Part shown: piece by piece, positions 6,882 to 12,284 of the stretch
Position numbering within the stretch: the first letter of the stretch is position 1
How the letters are laid out: each line of letters starts with the position of its first letter
DNA from: Chloroflexota bacterium
GTDB lineage: Bacteria > Chloroflexota > Anaerolineae > Caldilineales > Caldilineaceae
DNA: 12,284 nucleotides
Assembly: GCA_003577005.1 (NCBI GenBank)
Contig: QEUW01000226.1
Span: forward strand, 1-12,284
Direction of reading: 5' to 3'
The notes under the pieces: model-generated
Told to the model about the DNA's origin: nothing
Database searches by the model: none
The model's input: the letters and a program-made list of their open reading frames with translations, nothing else
Translations under genes and position numbers: made by a program

Positions 6882-8038
6882 AGGCTCTTTGAGCGCGCCG
6901 GCAGGTAAGTCAACTGCGCCATTTCGATGACCAGGCCAGGGCCGAAGGCCATGGCAACGCCGGTCTGGCACGTGTGCGCTGTCCGCAAGCGCGCGCCCAC
7001 TTCAGCCAGCACAAAGAGGATGGTGCCGGAGGACATATTGCCGTAGCGACGCAGCACAGACCGGCTGGCCTCGGTCTGCTCTGGCGCCAGGTCAAAGACC
7101 GCGGCCAGTCGCTCGATAATAGCCGGGCCGCCCGGGTGGATAGCCCAGAAGCCCAGTTCCGTCGCCGGGCCATTGGGCTGGCAAAGCCGGTGCAGTGCAG
7201 CGGGCGCAACGGTAGCAAGATGTTTGGGCACCTGCGGAGAAAGACGCAGGGCAAAGCCATAATTGCCGATCTGCCAGACCATATCACTGTCTGTGTCCGG
7301 TTTCACCTCCGAATAGAAGCTGTCGAGGCGGAAGGCATCCCCCTGGTGGCCGTGCGCCGAACCGACCACACAAGCGGCTGCCCCATCGGCAAAAAGCGAC
7401 CCAGCGATCAGATCTTCGCGATGGGCGCCCGGTTGAATGTGCAGCGAACAGAGTTCCACGCAGACGATAAGCACACGTGCAGCCGGCTGGCTGCGTACGA
7501 TATGGTGGGCCATGCGCAGCGCATTAAAGGCTGCCGAACAGCCCATAAAGCCAACCACTGTACGTTCGGCGGAGGGCGCCAGGTTGAGTTGGCGAGCCAG
7601 CGCCAGATCGAGACCCGGCGCAAAAAAGCCGGTGCAGGTCACGACGATCAGGTGCGAGATAGATGCGGTAGCCGCCGGCAATGGGATATCGTTGCGTTCG
7701 GCCAGTTGCTCCAGCGCCCGGCTAGCCGCCACCGCTGCCAGCGGCGGAGCTGCACGTTCGTAGAGCAGCATCCGCTCGGCTGTTGTGCAGACTTGCTCTA
7801 GTGGTTGGCCCGGTGCAAAGTGCGAGTGCTCAGGCGGATGGAGAAAATCCTCGATACAACTATGGCGTAGGTCAATGCCCGAACTGGCATAGAGGCCGCG
7901 CACCAGCCGCTCGAGCGCGGGTCGCGAGCTGAGTGAGGTGATCATCCACTGCGCGATGTCTTCCTGCCGGGCTTGATAGGGCGGAACAGCAGTTCCCAAC
8001 GCGAGCAGCGCGGCCGGAGAGCGATTTTGCCGATCCAC
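6878..8038 (-). CDS. type III polyketide synthase (chalcone synthase-like)
   Basis: This is a 386-residue homodimeric-type condensing enzyme. Type III synthases extend an acyl-CoA with malonyl-CoA units and cyclise the chain to resorcinols, pyrones or naphthols. The full catalytic triad is present: Cys167 in VVGFMGCSAAFNAL, His301 in WAIHPGG and Asn334 in RYGNMSS. The C-terminal FGPGLVIEM (365-373) is the usual GPG loop. Length matches the family (350-400). MGCSAAFNAL resembles bacterial alkylresorcinol/alkylpyrone synthases more than plant enzymes, which suggests a long-chain starter, but product class cannot be decided. Start: GTG at 8038, six bases after AGGGAG (8050-8045). An ATG at 8040 overlaps it out of frame and runs only 32 codons. 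First gene of a two-gene operon with the oxidoreductase, divergent from the methyltransferase and UbiA genes. Confidence 0.92.
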   Translation of the reverse strand: MDRQNRSPAALLALGTAVPPYQARQEDIAQWMITSLSSRPALERLVRGLYASSGIDLRHSCIEDFLHPPEHSHFAPGQPLEQVCTTAERMLLYERAAPPLAAVAASRALEQLAERNDIPLPAATASISHLIVVTCTGFFAPGLDLALARQLNLAPSAERTVVGFMGCSAAFNALRMAHHIVRSQPAARVLIVCVELCSLHIQPGAHREDLIAGSLFADGAAACVVGSAHGHQGDAFRLDSFYSEVKPDTDSDMVWQIGNYGFALRLSPQVPKHLATVAPAALHRLCQPNGPATELGFWAIHPGGPAIIERLAAVFDLAPEQTEASRSVLRRYGNMSSGTILFVLAEVGARLRTAHTCQTGVAMAFGPGLVIEMAQLTYLPARSKSL

Positions 8039-8044
8039 ATTGTT

Positions 8045-8050
8045 CTCCCT
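8045..8050 (-). promoter_or_regulatory. Shine-Dalgarno AGGGAG for the type III PKS GTG start
   Basis: On the minus strand AGGGAG ends six bases before GTG (8038-8036). The spacing suits the GTG better than the out-of-frame ATG that begins two bases earlier, and only the GTG frame gives the synthase. Confidence 0.6.
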
Positions 8051-8242
8051 TGTAGAGTCTGGCTGGACGATCAGCGGCGCCCATCGGGGCTACCCGGTCG
8101 CTCGCTGTTGATGCCCAGCCTGCTTCCACAGTATCAAAATGCCTTTGCGCACACAGTGAGGTATATCCGCTTGGAGCGTGGGAAAAACCCTCAGAAAGCG
8201 GTAGGGAAGAACCTGATAGAAGATAGAGGCCATTGCGCCTAC

Positions 8243-8278
8243 AACCGAAGCTGTGGTTCCGAAACCGCACCTTTGGTT
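8243..8278. promoter_or_regulatory. tandem AACC-N8-GGTT dyads, candidate operator
   Basis: Two 16-base dyads AACC-N8-GGTT lie at 8243-8258 and 8263-8278, exactly 20 bases apart (about two helical turns), both starting AACCG. A further CGGTT half-site occurs at 8292-8296. They sit in the shared spacer just upstream of the candidate -35 of the methyltransferase promoter, a natural place for a regulator controlling both operons. TGTGGTT (8252-8258) can also pair with AACCGCA (8263-8269) as a 7-bp hairpin with one wobble pair. No regulator gene is in the window; function is inferred. Confidence 0.35.
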
Positions 8279-8300
8279 AGAGGAATAGGCCCGGTTGGAA

Positions 8301-8330
8301 TTGTACACGCAGCCTTCCGTTCGGTAGAAT
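8301..8330 (+). promoter_or_regulatory. candidate sigma-70-type promoter for methyltransferase-UbiA operon
   Basis: TTGTAC (8301-8306) and TAGAAT (8325-8330) are 18 bases apart and resemble -35 and -10 boxes. Transcription would begin near 8337. That favours translation from the ATG at 8350 rather than 8329, with a very short leader. Confidence 0.4.
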
Positions 8331-9081
8331 GGAAATAATCGGTGCGCTCATGAATGGTAATCCTGACGATTTTACCCAACACAAAGAGGCGGTGCTGCAA
8401 GGTTGGCGTCGTTGCGGCCGCCAACTGCTCAGCAACGACCTGATCTTTGACTTTGGTTCCTGGCTCTATGCGGCCATGACGACCAATCCGGTCTGGCTGG
8501 CGAACAGTGCGCGGCTTCTCGATGGTTTTCCTTCTCCGGCGCGTTCTTTTACGGTGGTTGATCTAGGCGCAGGGCCAGGCACTTCGGCGTTGGCCATGGG
8601 GGCGCACCGGCCTGAGGCTCGCTTCATCGCCGTGGATCTTGCGCCGCAGATGCTCGCGCTGGCCCGGCGCAACCGTCAAGCGGCAGGGTGGTTGCCGGCC
8701 CGCCTCCTGCTGATGCAGGGTGACGCGCTCCGTCTACCGCTGGTTTCCGCGTCGGTCGATGTGGTCACCGCCCACAGTTTTCTCTATCTGGTTGCCGATG
8801 CGGCCGCGGTGGTGCGCGAAAGCTACCGTGTGCTGCGACCGGGTGGCCGTGTGGCCTTTCTAGAGCCACACGCCGGTGCCCCCGATTGGCGTTGGCTCTG
8901 GCAGCAACCGCCGGCCGGGTTGCAGATTTCGCTTACGCTCTGGCGTTTCTACAGTTGGGTTCACCGGCGCTTCTCACCTGCAGAACTGGCGGGTACCTTG
9001 AGCGCGGCCGGCTTTATCAACGTGACCACGGAGGTGACGCTTGGGGGATTCGGTCTCTTCGGGCGAGGCGAGAAGCGATAG
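8329..9081 (+). CDS. class I SAM-dependent methyltransferase
   Basis: This is a 250-residue soluble methyltransferase of the Methyltransf_11/UbiE-like type. SAM-binding motif I is VVDLGAGPG (76-84), the acidic residue after beta-2 is Asp103 in AVDLAPQML, motif II is GDALRLPL (121-128), and the post-motif strand SVDVVTAHSFLYLV (142-155) and RVLRPGGRVAFLEP (167-180) are all in order. Such enzymes methylate small phenols, quinones or acids; the substrate here is presumably the polyketide made by the neighbouring type III synthase, as with SrsB and BpsB, although those belong to a membrane (ICMT-like) family. The in-frame ATG at 8350 is an alternative start, favoured by the candidate promoter; neither ATG has a good Shine-Dalgarno. 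The UbiA gene follows after 13 bases on the same transcript. Confidence 0.88.
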   Translation: MEIIGALMNGNPDDFTQHKEAVLQGWRRCGRQLLSNDLIFDFGSWLYAAMTTNPVWLANSARLLDGFPSPARSFTVVDLGAGPGTSALAMGAHRPEARFIAVDLAPQMLALARRNRQAAGWLPARLLLMQGDALRLPLVSASVDVVTAHSFLYLVADAAAVVRESYRVLRPGGRVAFLEPHAGAPDWRWLWQQPPAGLQISLTLWRFYSWVHRRFSPAELAGTLSAAGFINVTTEVTLGGFGLFGRGEKR

Positions 9082-9094
9082 TATCCTGGCGACG

Positions 9095-9943
9095 ATGCGC
9101 ATCCTGCTGATCCATCTGCGGTTGCATTTTCAGCTCTTGCTCGCGCCGATCTTCTTGTGGGGTTACTTTTTGGCAGGTGGCGCGCTGGACAGAGATTTCT
9201 GGCTCGCCTTTTTCGCCTTCCACCTTTTTTTGTACGGCGGCACAACTGCCTTCAACTCCTACTATGATCGCGACGAAGGTCCGGTAGGCGGATTGGCGAA
9301 ACCTCCGCCCGTGGTGCAGGCGCTGTTACCTTTTTCACTGGGAGTGCAAGCCATTGGCGCCGCGCTGGCCTGTGGGGTCAATAAGACCTTCGCCCTCCTG
9401 TACCTGTTGATCTTTATCATGGGGTTTGCCTACTCACACCCAGCCACCCGCTGGAAAGCAAAACCGATCGGCGGCCTGTTGACGGTGGGGATCGGGCAGG
9501 GCGTTCTGGCCGGGTTGGGGGGCTGGGCAGCCGCCAATGCGAACCTGGCTGAATTGACTCCGCAGGCGTGGTTGGGGATCCTCGCTGTCGCGCTGGTGAC
9601 GGTGGGTTTTTATCCCTTGACTCAGATCTACCAAATCGAAGAAGATCTACAGCGGGGTGATCTGACCTTTGCTGCCTGGGTGGGACCGCGTGGGGCGTTT
9701 GGTTTTGCGCTCATCGTGCTGACGGGCGCCGCCTTGTTGCTCGTGCTGGTGATCGCCCGCATCCTCGGCGGGTGGAACGCGCTGATCGTGGCTTTCTTTT
9801 ATGGGGTGCTGCTGGCCGTGATCGGCCACTGGGCAGCTACTTTCGACGGCGCCCGTGTCCTCGCCAACTATCGCAGGGTGATGCGCCTTTATCTGCTCAT
9901 TTCGCTGGGTTTTATGGGGTTTATTCTCTTCCATCTGATGTGA
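9095..9943 (+). CDS. UbiA-family membrane prenyltransferase
   Basis: This is a 282-residue integral membrane protein with about eight to nine hydrophobic helices. UbiA enzymes join a polyprenyl diphosphate to an aromatic or polyol acceptor, using two Asp-rich loops that bind Mg2+ and diphosphate. The first is NSYYDRDEG (54-62, in place of NDxxDxxxD) and the second is YQIEEDLQRGD (179-189), both well kept. The RW-x-KPIGG segment (119-127) is also typical. The ATG at 9095 gives the usual N-terminus MRILLIHLRLHFQLLLAP. A TTG at 9041, preceded by GGAGGTG (9030-9036) inside the methyltransferase gene, would add 18 unlikely residues, but its ribosome binding site may help coupling. Related members make menaquinone, tocopherol-type quinones and digeranylgeranyl lipids, so the acceptor is open; the context points to the polyketide aromatic ring. 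Confidence 0.85.
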   Translation: MRILLIHLRLHFQLLLAPIFLWGYFLAGGALDRDFWLAFFAFHLFLYGGTTAFNSYYDRDEGPVGGLAKPPPVVQALLPFSLGVQAIGAALACGVNKTFALLYLLIFIMGFAYSHPATRWKAKPIGGLLTVGIGQGVLAGLGGWAAANANLAELTPQAWLGILAVALVTVGFYPLTQIYQIEEDLQRGDLTFAAWVGPRGAFGFALIVLTGAALLLVLVIARILGGWNALIVAFFYGVLLAVIGHWAATFDGARVLANYRRVMRLYLLISLGFMGFILFHLM

Positions 9944-9947
9944 GGTT

Positions 9948-9978
9948 GGTGCGATGCACCCGCAGGGTGCGTTGCACC
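9948..9978 (+). terminator. 14-bp hairpin just after the UbiA gene
   Basis: GGTGCGATGCACCC pairs with GGGTGCGTTGCACC around a GCA loop. All 14 pairs form; two are G-U wobbles. It begins four bases after the TGA. Only TT follows, so an intrinsic terminator without a U-tract, or a 3'-end stabiliser, are both possible. Confidence 0.55.
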
Positions 9979-10074
9979 TTCCCCCGGAGCCGTCGCCTAA
10001 GACCCCAGTTCATCGTGGAATGGGCTTTCCCATAGCTGGCGCTGGATTGCACATCTAGCGCCAGCAGTCGTCCA

Positions 10075-10105
10075 AGTGCGTTGCACGCATAGCGTGCAAC
10101 GCACT
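10075..10105 (-). terminator. perfect 14-bp hairpin at the end of the isomerase gene
   Basis: AGTGCGTTGCACGC and GCGTGCAACGCACT are perfect 14-bp arms with a three-base loop (ATA, 10089-10091). The hairpin overlaps the TAG of the minus-strand isomerase gene. It lacks a clear T-tract but is symmetrical, so it could stop transcription from both converging operons. Confidence 0.5.
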
Positions 10106-10943
10106 AGCGGGCCACGCCGGCTTCTGCAAATGCCTTGCTCACCACTTCGTAGGTCTGTCTGGCAGCGGCCAGGGGATCGTATCCGGGTTGGCGCTGGCGC
10201 ATGATGCTGATCTCGGCCGAGATAAAGCCCGTGTAACCGGCCTTTTTCATCTCGAGCAGGTAGGCTACATAGTCAAAGACTCCTTCGCCGGGGATCAGAA
10301 ACTCGTGTTGGGGGTAGCGCCCGCGCTCATCCTTGATGTGCGTGTGGGCGGTGTAGGGGAGCATCATCCGCACCGAGTCGGCGATGGCATACCCCATCAC
10401 ATTGAAGTGGCTGATGTCGAAATTGAGTTGCACGTGGGGCGAAGCCACCGCTTTCATTACTTCGACGGTATGTTCGGGGATGTCGAGCACCGCGCCCACG
10501 TGTGCTTCGAGCGCAATCACAACGCCCCGCTGTCTGGCCTCTTCCCCCAGCTCCTGGAGGCGTTCGATCAAGAGTGGTTTGAGTTGCTCGAACTCTTCTG
10601 GCTTGCCGCCCGGCGTGGTTTCGACCACCGGCGGTGTGCCGTCGAGCGTCCATTCGACGGCCAGGTCCATCGCCCCGCGCAGCCGGTTGAAATAGACTGC
10701 ATGTTTGGCCGGGTCGCTCTCGACCAGGCTGCCGTGGGCGGCAATCGCCGAAAGCGCCAGCTCTCGTTGCCGCAACAGTCCGGCAATGCGTTTGCGCTCG
10801 GCTGTATCCAGCGTGCTCAGTTCGGTGATCCAACCGGGGAGCACACAGATTTCAACCCCATCATAGCCCAGTTCGGCCAGGTAGCCGATGGCCTTGTCAA
10901 TCGGCACAGTGGGCATTCCCCATGTGCTGTAACCAAGTTTCAT
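10104..10943 (-). CDS. sugar phosphate isomerase/epimerase-like TIM barrel
   Basis: This is a 279-residue protein of the xylose-isomerase-like TIM-barrel (AP endonuclease 2) superfamily. The divalent-metal ligands expected at the barrel mouth are visible: Glu146 (VVIALEAHVG), Asp176 and His179 (LNFDISHFN), His202 (HTHIKDERG) and Glu244 (ISAEISIM). Members interconvert ketoses, inosoles or sugar phosphates; the exact substrate cannot be read. The ATG at 10943 is chosen because GGAGGG (10955-10950) lies six bases before it and homologous strand 1 (MKLGYSTWG) starts there; an in-frame ATG at 10997 would only add residues encoded by a repeat. It is the second gene of a minus-strand operon behind the DUF4432 gene, which supports a role in carbohydrate catabolism. 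Confidence 0.85.
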   Translation of the reverse strand: MKLGYSTWGMPTVPIDKAIGYLAELGYDGVEICVLPGWITELSTLDTAERKRIAGLLRQRELALSAIAAHGSLVESDPAKHAVYFNRLRGAMDLAVEWTLDGTPPVVETTPGGKPEEFEQLKPLLIERLQELGEEARQRGVVIALEAHVGAVLDIPEHTVEVMKAVASPHVQLNFDISHFNVMGYAIADSVRMMLPYTAHTHIKDERGRYPQHEFLIPGEGVFDYVAYLLEMKKAGYTGFISAEISIMRQRQPGYDPLAAARQTYEVVSKAFAEAGVAR

Positions 10944-10949
10944 GTATTG

Positions 10950-10955
10950 CCCTCC
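10950..10955 (-). promoter_or_regulatory. Shine-Dalgarno GGAGGG of the isomerase gene
   Basis: GGAGGG on the minus strand lies six bases before the ATG at 10943. It rules out the longer reading frame from 10997 as the real start. Confidence 0.75.
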
Positions 10956-10967
10956 GTGATGGAATGT

Positions 10968-11039
10968 GTAATGCGTAATCCGTAATGCGTGGTCCAAGCT
11001 TCACTAATTACGCATTACGGATTACGCATTACGGATTAC
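10968..11039. repeat. perfect 23-bp inverted repeat made of ATTACGS heptamers
   Basis: Bases 10968-10990 and 11010-11032 are exact reverse complements (23 bp) around a 19-base loop. Each arm is built from heptamers: GTAATGC, GTAATCC, GTAATGC on the left and ATTACGC, ATTACGG, ATTACGC, ATTACGG on the right (11007-11034, then a partial copy to 11039). The right arm contains the last codons (SSNP) and TAA of the DUF4432 gene. The transcript can form a long hairpin between the two genes of the operon. Confidence 0.85.
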
Positions 11040-12126
11040 TGCTTAGGATGTTCTGGATTTTCTCTGTCATGGCAGTCGCTTCGTCTGGATTGAGCCAGCC
11101 GGCTTCCATCTCGCAGTGAAAGGACGCGCCGCCGGGGAGGATTTTGAGATTGCCTTTGGCTTTTTCGGCGTGATACCCCTCAGGTTCGGCAGTGGAGGGA
11201 AGCACCAGCCCCAATGCATCCTGGTCGAGCGTGCGGCAGATCCAGCGGACGCCTTTGTCGAGCTGGTCGGGCCGGTGGCGGATGTAGTCGGCGCTGCCGT
11301 CGGGGTGGACTTGCATCGAGTGGGCCCAGCCCTCGGCGTCGGCCAGGTAGTCAAAAGTAAAGACCACTTCGGGGTCAAAGGGCAAGTCGGGCGCGAGGAC
11401 GTTGTGCTTTTCGGGCCGCTGCTGGAGTTCCTTGAGAAACTCCAAATATTCGGGCGTGGGGCGAACGTGCGAGGGGATGCTCTCGCGCACCCGTGCGCTT
11501 TCGGGGATGCAGGGGGCGCTATAGACCAGCCGGCCATGATCCACCGGGCGGAAGTTGACGTGCGCCATATACATCAACTCCATGGGCGTCCGCTTCAAGT
11601 TGCGGACCGTGATGCTGATCCAGCAGCGGCTGGCTCCGGCGTAGAGCTTGACCAGCGGCTGCGCCACATAGTTGAAGCTGAAGGCAACGGTGTGCTGATA
11701 CTGGCCGCCGAGGGCAATATACTCGCCGCCGTCATCTTCGCCCAGAACAACCCACGCCTTCTGATAGGGCGCGTTGGGCAACTCCCCGTGGAGCGGGTGG
11801 GTGTCCTCGCCCATTGGCACACCCATTGCGGTAGCGCCACAATGGATCAGAAAACCGCCATAGGTGGAGAGATAATCGGTGGTGGGCCGCGGCTGGTCGA
11901 ACATGGATTTCATGGTGAGGTTGCGCCCGCCAAAGGTGGCAGACCAGATCTGCTGGCCCTGGAAGGGTAGCATGACCAGTTCACCCTGGCTGTTGCGGAG
12001 AGAGAGCCCGGCCACGCCGCTGTCGTATGTAAAGGTCGTGGCCGCCAGTTCGCCGTGTTCGATAAGCGAGCGGTTGCGCCCGTCGAAAAATGTGGGCGCA
12101 AGCTGCACGATCGTCTGATTGCGCAT
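11029..12126 (-). CDS. DUF4432 aldose 1-epimerase-like protein
   Basis: This 365-residue cytoplasmic protein resembles the DUF4432 branch of the galactose-mutarotase-like beta-sandwich superfamily, which binds sugars in a groove and may equilibrate anomers or epimers. Visible landmarks are CGATAMGVPMGEDTHPLHGE (residues 97-116), with the HPLHGE turn followed by LPNAPY, the YMAHVNFRP segment near 206-214, and the late HPDGSADYIRHRP stretch. No signal peptide or membrane segment is seen. The ATG at 12126 has only a distant AGGGAA upstream. The gene is first in an operon with the sugar isomerase and has a near-consensus promoter about 90 bases before its start. The final four residues come from the inverted repeat, so the original C-terminus may have been replaced. 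Family call is good; the substrate is unknown. Confidence 0.82.
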   Translation of the reverse strand: MRNQTIVQLAPTFFDGRNRSLIEHGELAATTFTYDSGVAGLSLRNSQGELVMLPFQGQQIWSATFGGRNLTMKSMFDQPRPTTDYLSTYGGFLIHCGATAMGVPMGEDTHPLHGELPNAPYQKAWVVLGEDDGGEYIALGGQYQHTVAFSFNYVAQPLVKLYAGASRCWISITVRNLKRTPMELMYMAHVNFRPVDHGRLVYSAPCIPESARVRESIPSHVRPTPEYLEFLKELQQRPEKHNVLAPDLPFDPEVVFTFDYLADAEGWAHSMQVHPDGSADYIRHRPDQLDKGVRWICRTLDQDALGLVLPSTAEPEGYHAEKAKGNLKILPGGASFHCEMEAGWLNPDEATAMTEKIQNILSSNP

Positions 12127-12222
12127 GGTTGCAATTTCCCTGATTCTGTCCGTTGAGTTTGATGTAGCCGTGGCGCTGATTCCGCCGGTCGGGTATTGCT
12201 TGTCTTTGGGTTGTTAGAAGGG

Positions 12223-12251
12223 AGTATACAATCTGCTCTACAAAGCGTCAA
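12223..12251 (-). promoter_or_regulatory. near-consensus sigma-70-type promoter for the DUF4432-isomerase operon
   Basis: On the minus strand TTGACG (12251-12246) and TATACT (12228-12223) are separated by exactly 17 bases. Five of six bases match the consensus in each box. Transcription would start near 12216, giving a leader of about 90 bases. No other strong signal or gene is visible in 12127-12284. Confidence 0.7.
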
Positions 12252-12284
12252 CCGGGAGGAGAGGTGGGGCCAGGGCTTCGCAAA

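Larger units (their letters stand above)
9948..10105. repeat. three-hairpin spacer with shared GTGCGTTGCAC 11-mer
   Basis: The spacer between the converging UbiA and isomerase genes has three hairpins: 9948-9978, 10035-10065 (GCTGGCGCT/AGCGCCAGC, 13-base loop) and 10075-10105. The 11-mer GTGCGTTGCAC occurs at 9967-9977 and 10076-10086 and as its reverse complement at 10094-10104. This looks like a palindromic REP/BIME-type intergenic element or a structured RNA, not random spacer. No coding frame is convincing. Confidence 0.5.

Noticed and set aside
6974..7801. Plus-strand open frame of 275 codons
   Set aside because: It is antisense to the type III PKS, whose catalytic motifs are intact in its own frame. 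No domain is seen in the antisense frame.
8130..8135. GATACT as -10 box for the PKS promoter on the minus strand
   Set aside because: No acceptable -35 lies 16-18 bases upstream, so I do not list it as a feature. The PKS promoter remains unplaced.
10944..10997. N-terminal extension of the isomerase from the ATG at 10997
   Set aside because: The added residues (MDHALRITHYTF...) are a translation of the inverted repeat, and a good ribosome binding site marks the ATG at 10943.
11007..11039. CRISPR array
   Set aside because: The units are seven bases long with no spacers and no cas genes are nearby; it is a heptamer tandem repeat.
11116..11970. Plus-strand open frame of 284 codons, and a similar one at 10188-10985
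   Set aside because: Both mirror real minus-strand genes (DUF4432 and isomerase) and show low-complexity Gly/Val/Asp-rich shadow composition.

Overview
The window is GC-rich bacterial chromosome. It has several short operons and spacers filled with short heptamer repeats and hairpins. Three things suggest a Chloroflexota genome of the Caldilinea/Anaerolinea/Roseiflexus kind: long TPR proteins, an NB-ARC/TPR ATPase without an effector domain, and a broken 51-codon reading frame whose peptide I remember from that phylum. This placement is recollection and style of sequence, not a search result.

Left part (1-5471, all + strand). The window opens inside a TPR-repeat protein. Next comes a DASS/SLC13-type anion transporter with a small stand-alone Rossmann-like protein 27 bases behind it. 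A spacer carrying a short inverted-repeat insertion that looks like a MITE follows, then a 722-residue NB-ARC-like STAND ATPase with a C-terminal TPR array.

Centre (5472-9943). A small decayed gene lies on the minus strand. Beyond it are two divergent two-gene operons that together look like a compact biosynthetic locus. On the minus strand a type III polyketide synthase overlaps an FAD-dependent oxidoreductase by ATGA. On the plus strand a class I SAM methyltransferase is followed 13 bases later by a UbiA-family membrane prenyltransferase. The shared 290-base spacer holds a plausible promoter and two tandem copies of an AACC-N8-GGTT dyad. The predicted product is a polyketide-derived phenol, pyrone or quinone that is oxidised, methylated and possibly prenylated at the membrane. 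PKS, methyltransferase and flavoenzyme recall the known srsABC phenolic-lipid logic. The UbiA partner is the less usual part.

Right part (9944-12284). A 160-base spacer with three strong hairpins separates the UbiA gene from a convergent minus-strand operon. That operon encodes a DUF4432 aldose-epimerase-like protein and a sugar-phosphate isomerase/epimerase-like TIM barrel. It is driven by a near-consensus sigma-70 promoter (TTGACG-N17-TATACT). Between the two genes lies a perfect 23-bp inverted repeat built from heptamers; it supplies the last codons of the upstream gene. I see no rRNA, tRNA, CRISPR array or complete transposase gene.
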